Below, one piece after another: positions 15,205-23,438 of a DNA stretch of 64,000 bases; the first letter of the stretch is position 1, and each line of letters starts with the position of its first letter. The translations under genes and the position numbers were made by a program. Origin of the DNA: Bog-756 sp963718405 (lineage in GTDB: Bacteria > Actinomycetota > Acidimicrobiia > Acidimicrobiales > RAAP-2). A model generated the notes under the pieces. The model had not been told where the DNA came from and did not search any database. It saw only the letters and a list, made by a program, of their open reading frames with translations. Where the stretch lies: contig CAVQYZ010000002.1 of the NCBI GenBank assembly GCA_963718405.1, positions 496,001-560,000 on the forward strand, in the 5' to 3' direction.

Positions 15205-16998
15205 CTACGAAGAACTGACCGGTTGTGGTGTGTCGTAGCCTTCCTGCCCATCAGGTCCACCGATGGCTCCGTTGCCCAGTTCGCCAGTGGCATTGTTTCC
15301 CCAGCAGTCCACCCCACCGGTAGAGAGCCCGGCACAATAACCTTCGTAGTCATTAGTTACCGAGACTCCATGCGTGATGCTGGCCACCGACTGAGGCGAG
15401 CTGAAGCCGCTCCTGGTTTCCGAGACGTTAGGCCCACCAGTGGTTCCGTTCCCAAGCTCACCATAGGTGTTGTCTCCCCAGCACTTCACACCGCCGGTTG
15501 AGAGCACGGCACAGTAACCGGGATAGGTGGTGCCTCCTGTGGCCGATACGGCGTTGGTTATTCCGGCCACGTATTGAGGGGTAGCAAGGTAGTTAGTTAT
15601 GACACCGTGTCCTAGCTCGCCCGAGGTGTCGTCTCCCCAGCAGTCCATTCCCCCGCTCGAAAGCACCGCACAGAAGCTATCGGCTCCATCGCTGCTGACC
15701 GAAGCGACGCTGGTGGCAAGGTCAGCCGTCGTGGGAGTGTCGTAGCACGTCCCTACTCCAGCGAAAATACAATCTGGACCACCTGTTGTACCGTTCCCCA
15801 ACTCTCCGTTGGCGTTGTCCCCCCAACAGTCAACGACGCCCGTCGAGAGCACCGCACAATAACTGTTGTTGCCATCGTTGGTTACTGAAACGGCATTAGT
15901 GATGCCGACAACCGGCTGTGCCGTATCAGCATTAGGCACAGCCCCGTCGCCCAGCTCGCCGAGAGTGTTGTCCCCCCAACAGTCCACCCTTCCGGTCGAA
16001 AGAAGGGCACAGTAACTGGTTCTGCCGTACCCAGCAGGGCCACTGACGACCGCAACGGCGTCGCTCAGACCTACCACGCTCTGCGGCGTGTAGGCGTCGA
16101 CATCGGTGGTCCCATCCCCCAACTGCCCGGAGGCATCGGTTCCCCAGCAGGCCACCCCTCTGGTCTTGAGCACCGCACAATAGCCTTCACCATCACTGGT
16201 CACCGAGATGGCATTGGTGATGCCCGTCACCGGCTGCGGCGTGTCGTAACTGTCGCCGCTGGGCCCATCGGGTCCATTGGTTGAACCCGTAGCCAACTGC
16301 CCTAGTGTGTTGTTTCCCCAGCACTCCACCCCCCCTGTCGAGAGCACGGCACAGTAGCTTTCGTACTCAGCAGAGTTCAGGCTGGCGACTGCGACAGCGT
16401 TGGTTATTCCGGTAACCGCCTGGGGCGTGTCAAAGCTGTACGACTTGTCAGGCCCACCGATGGTCCCGTTGCCGAGCGCCCCATTGGAGTTGTCCCCCCA
16501 GCAGCGAATCCCCCCCGAAGCAAGAACTGCGCAGTCGCCTTGACCATCACTTGCGAGGCGTGAAACGCCCGTCAGGGGAGGTGCTGTCCCCACCGTCATC
16601 CTCACTTCCTTTGCCTTGACGGTGGTGGTCCCCTTGACCGAGAGCCCAAAGGTGTAAGTCACGGTCCTCGTCTCATCGTTATTGGGGATCGTCACGATGT
16701 CAGTCACGGAGGTCTTCGTACAGGACTTCGTCGCCGGGAGTCCATTTATCTTGGGAGTTACCGAGAAGGTGCAGGTCTTGGCGTCGGTGAGTTTGGCTGA
16801 GAGGGTTACCTTGCCACCCTTCCAAATGAGCGCCGACGGATTCGCTGTAAATGACGAGACGGCGGTCTTGGTCGACGCTCCTACCACCGAGCCCGAGCCG
16901 ATAACTGCAGCGCCACCGGTCAAGAGAGACAGAACCGCTCCCACGGAAAGCACACCAGAAGTTGTTCGATTCAGCCTTTGACCGCCAGCTCCAAACAT
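15205..16998 (-). CDS. Secreted RCC1-repeat beta-propeller protein
   Basis: ATG 16998 gives a 597-residue protein. Its N-terminus is basic (MFGAGGQRLNRT), followed by a hydrophobic signal segment and an AxA-like cleavage region (VVGAST). An Ig-like domain follows (about 45-130, two Cys). The remainder is eight RCC1-type repeats, each with a CAVLSTGGVxCWGDNxxGELGNG core; the Cys pair recurs in all eight. Frames upstream of 16998 would run through the rnpB 3' hairpin and are rejected. Bacterial RCC1 propellers are usually surface or adhesion proteins. The gene is clearly poorer in G+C than its neighbours and abuts a recombinase remnant, suggesting horizontal acquisition. Confidence 0.85.
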   Translation of the reverse strand: MFGAGGQRLNRTTSGVLSVGAVLSLLTGGAAVIGSGSVVGASTKTAVSSFTANPSALIWKGGKVTLSAKLTDAKTCTFSVTPKINGLPATKSCTKTSVTDIVTIPNNDETRTVTYTFGLSVKGTTTVKAKEVRMTVGTAPPLTGVSRLASDGQGDCAVLASGGIRCWGDNSNGALGNGTIGGPDKSYSFDTPQAVTGITNAVAVASLNSAEYESYCAVLSTGGVECWGNNTLGQLATGSTNGPDGPSGDSYDTPQPVTGITNAISVTSDGEGYCAVLKTRGVACWGTDASGQLGDGTTDVDAYTPQSVVGLSDAVAVVSGPAGYGRTSYCALLSTGRVDCWGDNTLGELGDGAVPNADTAQPVVGITNAVSVTNDGNNSYCAVLSTGVVDCWGDNANGELGNGTTGGPDCIFAGVGTCYDTPTTADLATSVASVSSDGADSFCAVLSSGGMDCWGDDTSGELGHGVITNYLATPQYVAGITNAVSATGGTTYPGYCAVLSTGGVKCWGDNTYGELGNGTTGGPNVSETRSGFSSPQSVASITHGVSVTNDYEGYCAGLSTGGVDCWGNNATGELGNGAIGGPDGQEGYDTPQPVSSS

Positions 16999-17120
16999 GG
17001 ACCGCCCCCGCCCTGTAATCGGCACCTGAGTTTCACGAATGTACCAGTCGACGCCTCGACTGGTTCGGCTCGCCCCTCGGTGACCACTCCGAGTGACCGA
17101 GCGAAGACAGCCCTCCGCCT

Positions 17121-17157
17121 GCATGCCCATGGGCCGAAGGGGAGGCCCAGCTCATGC
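17121..17157 (-). terminator. Hairpin after rnpB
   Basis: On the minus strand UGGGCC, an 8-nt loop (UCCCCUUC) and GGCCCA form a stem. It is flanked by GCAUG/CAUGC arms that extend it imperfectly. It lies 11 nt beyond the rnpB 3' end and has no U-run, as is usual for actinobacterial terminators. Confidence 0.5.
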
Positions 17158-17168
17158 GCATAGTGACG

Positions 17169-17560
<392 letters not shown>

Positions 17561-17647
17561 GTCACCACCATCGTCGCACATGGGTCCGGTGCCTGTCGCC
17601 GTACCCCTCCCGGCGGCCAGTTGGTAGGTCCCGTCACAGCGTGCCTC

Positions 17648-17653
17648 TATCCT
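17648..17653 (+). promoter_or_regulatory. -10 box for the leaderless xseA gene
   Basis: TATCCT is followed by 6 nt (GGCGCC) and the GTG at 17660. No SD exists, so translation is probably leaderless. Confidence 0.5.
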
Positions 17654-17659
17654 GGCGCC

Positions 17660-19117
17660 GTGTCCCTCGAATCACGTGCCGCACGCCTCATAGCCGACCA
17701 CGGAGGCCCCGACGCGCTGTCCATCACGGACTTCTACAGCCGTGTCGACCGGTCCATCCGGACCGCCTTCCCCGAGCACCTGTGGATCACCGGGGAGATC
17801 CGGACCATGAAGGTCCTGCCCAAGGGCCACTGCTTCATCGACCTGGTCGATCCCACCAACGCCCGGGACAGTGCGGCTCCCACGCTCAACGTGAAGTGCT
17901 GGTCCACCCAGTGGCGGATCGTCCGCTCGACGCTCGACCGCCTGGGCATCACTCTCGAAGCGGGCATGGTGGTTCGGGTCCGGGGCCAGGTCCAGTTCTA
18001 CAAGGCCCGCGGCAGTGTCGACTTCATCCTCTCCGAGCTCGACACCGACGCTCTGCTCGGCAAGGTGGCCGCCGAGCGGGCCCGGGTGATCAAGGCCCTG
18101 GTCGACGAGAACCTCTTCGACCGCCAGAAGCGGTTGCCCCTGCCTGCACTCATGCTGCGGGTGGGTCTGGTGGCCAGCCCCGATACCGAGGGCTTCAACG
18201 ACTTCCTCGGGGGCCTCCGCAATTCGGGCATGGCCTTCGAGGTGACCGTGGTCCCGACGGCCGTCCAGGGCAAGACGGCTCCCTCCAAAGTGGCCAAGGC
18301 CATCTCCAATCTGCAGGCCGAGCCGCTCGACGTCATCGTGGTCGTGCGGGGCGGTGGTTCCAAGGCCGACCTGGGCGCCTTCGACCAGGAGCGTGTGGCG
18401 CGGGCCATCGCCACCAGCGATATCCCGGTATGGGCCGGCATCGGCCACACCGGGGACCAGTCGGTCGCCGACGAGGTGGCCAATCGCTCCTTCATCACTC
18501 CCACCGAGTGCGGACAGGAGCTGGCCCGGTTGGCCACCGAGTACTGGCGACAGGTGACGCAGGTTCGCAGCGACCTCAACCGGATGGCCCTCGAGCAACT
18601 GCTCAGTGCCGACCGGCTGCTGGCGGCCCGTCAACGGGCCACGGCCATCGGGGCCCGCTCCCAGCTGGGTCGCCACGCCGACGGGTTGGGCCACCGGGCC
18701 CGCACCTTGCGCGGTGCTGCCCGAGCTCAGCTCGACACCCACGGCCAACGGCTGTCCTCGCGGGGTGAGTTCCTGGCCGGTGCGGCCCGCCGGACCACGA
18801 AATCGGAGGCGGAGTCGCTGCTCAGGAACTCCCGCCGGCTGGTGGCACTCCCCGAACGACGGCTGGCCTCCGAGGACCTGCGGGTCAATCAGTGGCTGAG
18901 GCTGCTCGGTGCCTACGACTATCAACGCCAGCTTGAGCGGGGCTACTCGGTGACCCGGGATGCGTCCGGACGGGTCCTCCACTCGGTAGCGGAGGTCGAA
19001 CCGGGTTCTGCCATCCACACCCGGCTCACCGATGGGGAGCTGGTGTCCACCGTCGATCAGATCGGTCCGGCCGCCGGGGGCAGCATTCCCTCGTCGGGGC
19101 CTGAGGACCCACAGTGA
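17660..19117 (+). CDS. xseA: Exodeoxyribonuclease VII large subunit
   Basis: GTG 17660 gives 485 residues with the XseA layout: an N-terminal OB-fold (about 15-115; YSRVDRSIRTAFPEHLWITGEI, KVLPKGHCFIDLVD), the catalytic domain (about 135-350) with VASPDTEGFNDFL, VVPTAVQGKTAPSKVAKAI, VVVRGGGSKADLGAFDQERVARAI and IPVWAGIGHTGDQSVAD, and a long helical C-terminal region. With XseB it degrades single-stranded DNA in both directions. It is slightly longer than usual through an extended C-terminal coiled segment. The open frame continues upstream through rnpB but that part is not coding. xseB follows 28 bp later, so this is the standard operon. Confidence 0.95.
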   Translation: MSLESRAARLIADHGGPDALSITDFYSRVDRSIRTAFPEHLWITGEIRTMKVLPKGHCFIDLVDPTNARDSAAPTLNVKCWSTQWRIVRSTLDRLGITLEAGMVVRVRGQVQFYKARGSVDFILSELDTDALLGKVAAERARVIKALVDENLFDRQKRLPLPALMLRVGLVASPDTEGFNDFLGGLRNSGMAFEVTVVPTAVQGKTAPSKVAKAISNLQAEPLDVIVVVRGGGSKADLGAFDQERVARAIATSDIPVWAGIGHTGDQSVADEVANRSFITPTECGQELARLATEYWRQVTQVRSDLNRMALEQLLSADRLLAARQRATAIGARSQLGRHADGLGHRARTLRGAARAQLDTHGQRLSSRGEFLAGAARRTTKSEAESLLRNSRRLVALPERRLASEDLRVNQWLRLLGAYDYQRQLERGYSVTRDASGRVLHSVAEVEPGSAIHTRLTDGELVSTVDQIGPAAGGSIPSSGPEDPQ

Positions 19118-19145
19118 ACAGGCAGCACAACGAAGGGAAGGCGTA

Positions 19146-19505
19146 ATGGCCACAAGACGAGGAAGCGGGAGCGAGGATGAGGCTCCCGAAGGTGCCGGCG
19201 CCAATGTCGGCGATCTGAGCTACTCGGATGCCGGGGCGGAGCTCGATGCCATCATCGAGGAGTTCGAGACCGGAGTGATCGACGTCGACCGGCTGGTCGA
19301 GCAGTTGCAGCGGGCCACCGACATCGTCGACGAGCTGGACCGGCGACTTCGGCGCACCCGGATGCAGGTGGAGGAGCTGGTGCCCCGGCTCGAGGCCATC
19401 GGACAGGACGAAGTCACCGTGGTCGAGGTGGTCGAGATCGACCTCGAGGATGACGGGGACCTCGAAGGCGATGGCGACGAGGCCCCTGCCCCCGGACTCT
19501 TCTGA
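19146..19505 (+). CDS. xseB: Exodeoxyribonuclease VII small subunit
   Basis: ATG 19146 has AAGGGAAGG about 6 nt upstream and gives 119 residues. The central part (about 24-80: LSYSDAGAELDAIIEEFETG, VIDVDRLVEQLQRATDIV and DELDRRLRRTRMQVEEL) is the XseB helical hairpin. An N-terminal 22-residue extension and a very acidic C-terminal tail (about 85-119, Asp/Glu/Gly) are extra relative to the usual 70-80 residues; such acidic extensions are common in actinobacterial XseB. It binds XseA to form exonuclease VII. Confidence 0.93.
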   Translation: MATRRGSGSEDEAPEGAGANVGDLSYSDAGAELDAIIEEFETGVIDVDRLVEQLQRATDIVDELDRRLRRTRMQVEELVPRLEAIGQDEVTVVEVVEIDLEDDGDLEGDGDEAPAPGLF

Positions 19506-19547
19506 TCGGGCGATGCTTTGATCCTGCCCCTTTGATCCTGAGCGGGT

Positions 19548-21167
19548 TCAGTGGATGTTGCGCTCGCGGTCCTGCCAGTAGGGCTGGCGGAGCTCCCGCT
19601 TGAGGACCTTGCCCGACGGGTTGCGCGGCAGGACCTCGACGAAGTCGACCGAGGTCGGGCACTTGTAGTGGGCCAACCGCGACCGGGTGGCGGCGATGAT
19701 GTCCAGGGCCAGCCCCTCGTCATCGGTCGAGGCCTCGGGCGACTTGACCACGATGGCCTTGACCGTCTCGCCCCACCGCTCGTCGGGCACACCGATGACC
19801 GCGGCGTCTGCCACCCCCGGGTGGGCCAGCAGGGCGTTCTCCACCTCGGCCGGATAGACGTTCTCACCACCGGAGACGATCATGTCCTTGATCCGGTCGT
19901 GGAGGAACAGGTACCCCTCGGCGTCGATCCACCCGGCGTCGCCGGTGCGGAACCAACCGTCTTCGGAGATGGCCCGCGCCGTCTCGTCGGGCTTGTTCCA
20001 GTAGCCCAACATGTTCTGGTCGGATCGGGTCCACACCTCGCCGACCTCGCCCACCGGCAGCACGGCGCCCGTGGCGGTGTCGACGATCCGTAGCTCGATA
20101 TGGTCAAAGGGGCGGCCGGCCGATCGCAGGAGGTTGGCCCGGGGGCCGTCGGGGTCGTGGTCGTAGGGCATCAGGGAGGTGATGGCGCCGGTGGTCTCGG
20201 TGAGCCCGTAGACCTGGGCGAAGTCGCAACTCAGCGCCTTCATCGACCGGACCAGCACATCCTCACTGATGGGGGACGCCCCGTAGAAGACGGTGCGGAG
20301 TGAGCTCACATCCGCTTCGGACAGCTCTGGCGTGGCCAGCAGGAACATGAGCACCGCGGGAACCACGAAGGTCTCGGTGACCCCGTGCTCCTCAATGAGC
20401 CGCAGGGCTGTAGCGGGGTCCATGTCCCGCAGGATCACCGAGTGCCCACCCCGCGACATGCCGCACAGGGCCCACCCGGTCCCGCCGATGTGGAAGAGCG
20501 GCATGGCGACCAGCGAGACGGTGTCGGCTCCGATACGAAAGACCTGAATGGCCTCGGTCAGGATGCACGAGATGTTCCGCCCCGAGATCATGGCCCCCTT
20601 GGGCAGGCCGGTGGTCCCCGAGGTGTAGAGCTGGGTGACCACGTCGTCGGGGCCCGGCTCGAAGCCGGGGTCGGCCGGATCCGCCTCCCCGGCGTCCCGC
20701 CACTGGGCGAACTGGTCCAGGGGCACCCACTCACTGACGCAGGTGACCAGCGGCGTGAGCTCCTTGATGGCCGCGGCATAGTCGGGACCGAAGACCACCA
20801 CCCGGGAGTGGGAGTCCTCGATGATGGCGGCCATTTCGGCGGGGGCCAAGCGCCAGTTGATGGCCACGCTCACCGCGCCCAGCAGGGCACAGCCGAAGAA
20901 CACCTCGAAGTACTCGATGCCGTTCCGGTCCAAGAAGGCCACCCGGTCACCGGGGGAGACCCCGGCATTGACCAGGGCCCGGCTGACCCGTTTGGCCCGG
21001 GCGTACACCTCGGACCAGGTGAGGGTGGTGTCGCCCTCGGTCAGCATGGGCGCGTCCGGGGTCTGGTTGGCCCAGGTCCTCAACATGGCCGAGGCATTCC
21101 GGTAGCCGGAAGCCGAAGTGTCCGTCGGTTCCGTGCCTGTCGTCTGGCCTGCTCGTTCGGTGCTGAT
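19548..21167 (-). CDS. Acyl-CoA synthetase (AMP-forming)
   Basis: An ANL-superfamily ligase that activates a carboxylic acid to its CoA thioester via an acyl-adenylate. The P-loop is TQLYTSGTTGLPKGAMIS, followed by VYGLTETTGA (A5), WFRTGDAGWIDAEGYLFLHDR (A7/A8 with hinge) and a catalytic Lys in PRNPSGKVLKRELR. It is annotated from codon ATC 21167, giving 539 residues, because a perfect AGGAGGT lies 6 nt upstream and no ATG, GTG or TTG follows before well inside the conserved domain. Alternatives are ATG 21242 and TTG 21191, neither with SD support. The substrate is not predictable; it stands alone, convergent with xseB. Confidence 0.9.
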   Translation of the reverse strand: MSTERAGQTTGTEPTDTSASGYRNASAMLRTWANQTPDAPMLTEGDTTLTWSEVYARAKRVSRALVNAGVSPGDRVAFLDRNGIEYFEVFFGCALLGAVSVAINWRLAPAEMAAIIEDSHSRVVVFGPDYAAAIKELTPLVTCVSEWVPLDQFAQWRDAGEADPADPGFEPGPDDVVTQLYTSGTTGLPKGAMISGRNISCILTEAIQVFRIGADTVSLVAMPLFHIGGTGWALCGMSRGGHSVILRDMDPATALRLIEEHGVTETFVVPAVLMFLLATPELSEADVSSLRTVFYGASPISEDVLVRSMKALSCDFAQVYGLTETTGAITSLMPYDHDPDGPRANLLRSAGRPFDHIELRIVDTATGAVLPVGEVGEVWTRSDQNMLGYWNKPDETARAISEDGWFRTGDAGWIDAEGYLFLHDRIKDMIVSGGENVYPAEVENALLAHPGVADAAVIGVPDERWGETVKAIVVKSPEASTDDEGLALDIIAATRSRLAHYKCPTSVDFVEVLPRNPSGKVLKRELRQPYWQDRERNIH

Positions 21168-21173
21168 GGTGCT

Positions 21174-21180
21174 ACCTCCT
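21174..21180 (-). promoter_or_regulatory. Consensus SD placed before an ATC codon
   Basis: AGGAGGT on the minus strand, 6 nt before ATC (21167-21165). The spacing and match are ideal for translation initiation, yet no standard start codon occupies the site. Confidence 0.55.
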
Positions 21181-21394
21181 GGCTCGCCCAACGCCGGTTG
21201 CCCCCGTCGTGGTCCGGAGAAGATGGTCGGAAGACACCTCACCGTGAGGTGCCGTCGGTGGCGTGACGGCCGGTCGCCCGTCTCGATGCATCACGCCGAC
21301 TTCGCCCATGGATGCTACTCCGGCCGTTTGGATGCCACCGGTCCGGGGCCGTCCACCGCACCCTCGGGCCGTCATCGCTCGGTGGCGCCGCCCG

Positions 21395-21400
21395 TAGAGT
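21395..21400 (+). promoter_or_regulatory. -10 box for the leaderless MBL-fold gene
   Basis: TAGAGT is followed by 6 nt and GTG 21407. The competing GTG at 21401 touches the box and is therefore disfavoured. Confidence 0.45.
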
Positions 21401-21406
21401 GTGTCG

Positions 21407-22156
21407 GTGACCGAGACCCCCATCGACACCCCACCGGCCCCCGCCGCCGATCGCCTCTACTTCCGGCAACTGCTGGCCGGCCGGGACTTCGCCACCCACG
21501 ACCAGGTGGCCCGCCAGATGGTCAACTTCATCTACCTGGTCGGCGACCGGGAGACCGGGGAGGCCGTGATCGTGGACCCGGCGTACGGCATCGACGAGCT
21601 GCTGGGCATCCTGGCCGCCGACGACATGAGGTGCGTCGGGGCCCTGGCCACCCACTACCACCCCGACCACGTCGGCGGCGACATGATGGGCTGGGGCATC
21701 GAGGGCATCACCCGCCTGCTCGAGGTGAGCCCGGTGCCCATCCACGTCCAGGCCGACGAAGCGCCCTGGGTGGCCCGTTCCACCGGGGTCGGCCCCGACG
21801 AGTTGGTCAGCCACCGCAGTGGTGACGTGGTCCAGGTCGGCGGGGTGCCGGTCACCCTGGTCCACACCCCGGGCCACACCCCGGGGAGCCAGTGCTTTTT
21901 GGTCGACGGTCGACTGATCGCCGGCGACACCCTGTTCCTCGAGGGGTGCGGACGGACCGACTTTCCGGGCAGTGACCCCATGGCCATGTACGAGTCGCTG
22001 ACCACCCGGCTGGCCCGGGTGCCGGACGACACCGTGCTGTACCCCGGTCACCTCTACTCGGCCGACCCCTCAGCCACCATGGGCTACACCCGTGAGCACA
22101 ACTACGTCTTCCAACTTCGCACCCCGGAGCAGTGGATGACCATGTTCGGCAACTGA
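21407..22156 (+). CDS. MBL-fold metallohydrolase, glyoxalase II / persulfide dioxygenase-like
   Basis: From GTG 21407 the product has 249 residues. The metallo-beta-lactamase signature THYHPDHVGGD (first metal site) is followed by HTPGHTPGSQCFLVDGRLIAGDTLF and YPGHLYS, placing the metal ligands His, Asp, His and His as in glyoxalase II and ETHE1-type persulfide dioxygenases. The core is preceded by the family-typical FIYLVGDRETGEAVIVDPAYG. The likely reaction is hydrolysis or oxidation of a thiol conjugate; in actinomycetes mycothiol derivatives are candidate substrates. A flavoprotein gene follows 46 bp later but has its own promoter-like element. Confidence 0.88.
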   Translation: MTETPIDTPPAPAADRLYFRQLLAGRDFATHDQVARQMVNFIYLVGDRETGEAVIVDPAYGIDELLGILAADDMRCVGALATHYHPDHVGGDMMGWGIEGITRLLEVSPVPIHVQADEAPWVARSTGVGPDELVSHRSGDVVQVGGVPVTLVHTPGHTPGSQCFLVDGRLIAGDTLFLEGCGRTDFPGSDPMAMYESLTTRLARVPDDTVLYPGHLYSADPSATMGYTREHNYVFQLRTPEQWMTMFGN

Positions 22157-22188
22157 CCCGGAGTTTCGGCCCACCCCCCCGTCCCCCC

Positions 22189-22194
22189 TACGAT
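22189..22194 (+). promoter_or_regulatory. -10 box for the flavoprotein gene
   Basis: TACGAT lies 8 nt before ATG 22203, with no SD between; consistent with a leaderless transcript. Confidence 0.4.
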
Positions 22195-22202
22195 GTCGCT
22201 CG

Positions 22203-23438
22203 ATGAGTGACCCCCAGGACATCGATTCGACCATCGTGGTGGTCGGGGCCTCGTTGGCCGGCCTCCGGGCCGCCGAGGAGATCCGCCACGAGGGCCATAG
22301 CGGTCGGGTGATCATCGTGGGCGACGAGCTCCACGCCCCCTACGACCGACCCCCGCTCTCCAAACAGGTATTGGCCGGCAGCTGGGACGTGGACCGCATC
22401 CGTCACCACGCTCCCGACAAGCTCGACAGCCTGGGTCTGGAGCTGCGACTCGGCAACCGGGCCGTCTCCCTCGACACCGAAGCCCGCACCCTGCTCCTCG
22501 ACGGCGGTCAGTCGATGGCCTACGACGGGCTGATCCTGACCACCGGGGCCTGGGCCCGTCCACTGCCCGGCACCGAGAGCACCCCAGGGGTGCACACCTT
22601 GCGCACCCTGGACGACTGCCTGGCCATCCGGGCCGACCTCGATACGGCCGGACCCGAGCCCCGGGTGGTGGTGATCGGCGCCGGCTTCATCGGCTCCGAG
22701 GTCGCCGCCACCTGCTCGGGGCTCGGGGCCCGGGTCACGGTGGTCGAAGCCCTGCCCACCCCGTTGTTGGCGGTGCTGGGCCAGCAGATGGGTGAGGCCT
22801 GTGCCCAACTCCATCGGGATCACGGGGTCACCCTCCGTACCGGGGTGGGCGTCGCCGGCGTGTCGTCTGATCCGGACGGACCGGGACCTCTGGTGGTCCA
22901 CCTGGTCGACGGCACCGACCTGCCGGCCGACGTGGTGGTGGTGGGCATCGGCGTGGTCCCGGCCACCGAGTGGCTCGAAGGGTCGGGCCTGCTCCTCGAG
23001 AACGGGGTGGTCTGTTCGAGCACGCTGTTCGCCGCCGACCGCGTGGTGGCGGCCGGCGACGTGGCCCGGTGGACCCGGGCCGGCACGGATGAGTCCCTCC
23101 GGGTCGAGCACTGGACCAATGCCGCCGAGGGTGGGGCCGCCGCCGCCCGCAACCTCCTGGCCGGCACGGCCACCGCCGTGGAGTACGACCCCGTCCCGTT
23201 CTTCTGGTCCGATCAGTACCAGACCAAGATCCAGGTGGTCGGGCTCCCCGGCCCCGATGACGAAGTGGTGGTGGTGGAGGGCTCGGCCGACGAGGGCAAG
23301 TTGGTGGCCCTGTACCGCCGGGGTGACCGACTCCAGGCCGCCCTGGCCTTCAGCCGCCCCCGTCAGCTCATGGCCTACCGGGCCCTGCTGGCCACCGGGG
23401 CCTCGTTCGACGAGGCGCTGGCAGTGTCGCGGGCCTGA
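22203..23438 (+). CDS. FAD-dependent ferredoxin/rhodocoxin reductase-like oxidoreductase
   Basis: The 411-residue protein has two Rossmann domains: FAD-binding VVGASLAGLRAAEEIR at the N-terminus with YDRPPLSKQVL just after, and NAD-binding VVVIGAGFIGSEVAA at about residue 155. The conserved VVAAGDVARWT and VEHWTNAAEGGAAAARNLLAG (FAD-contacting) follow, then the C-terminal reductase domain with PFFWSDQYQTKIQVVG. This is the rhodocoxin/putidaredoxin reductase family, which passes electrons from NAD(P)H to small ferredoxins serving P450s. The P450-ferredoxin pair at 49.6-51.0 kb could be a client, although 27 kb away. Its 3' end overlaps the convergent transglutaminase gene by 64 bp. Confidence 0.92.
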   Translation: MSDPQDIDSTIVVVGASLAGLRAAEEIRHEGHSGRVIIVGDELHAPYDRPPLSKQVLAGSWDVDRIRHHAPDKLDSLGLELRLGNRAVSLDTEARTLLLDGGQSMAYDGLILTTGAWARPLPGTESTPGVHTLRTLDDCLAIRADLDTAGPEPRVVVIGAGFIGSEVAATCSGLGARVTVVEALPTPLLAVLGQQMGEACAQLHRDHGVTLRTGVGVAGVSSDPDGPGPLVVHLVDGTDLPADVVVVGIGVVPATEWLEGSGLLLENGVVCSSTLFAADRVVAAGDVARWTRAGTDESLRVEHWTNAAEGGAAAARNLLAGTATAVEYDPVPFFWSDQYQTKIQVVGLPGPDDEVVVVEGSADEGKLVALYRRGDRLQAALAFSRPRQLMAYRALLATGASFDEALAVSRA

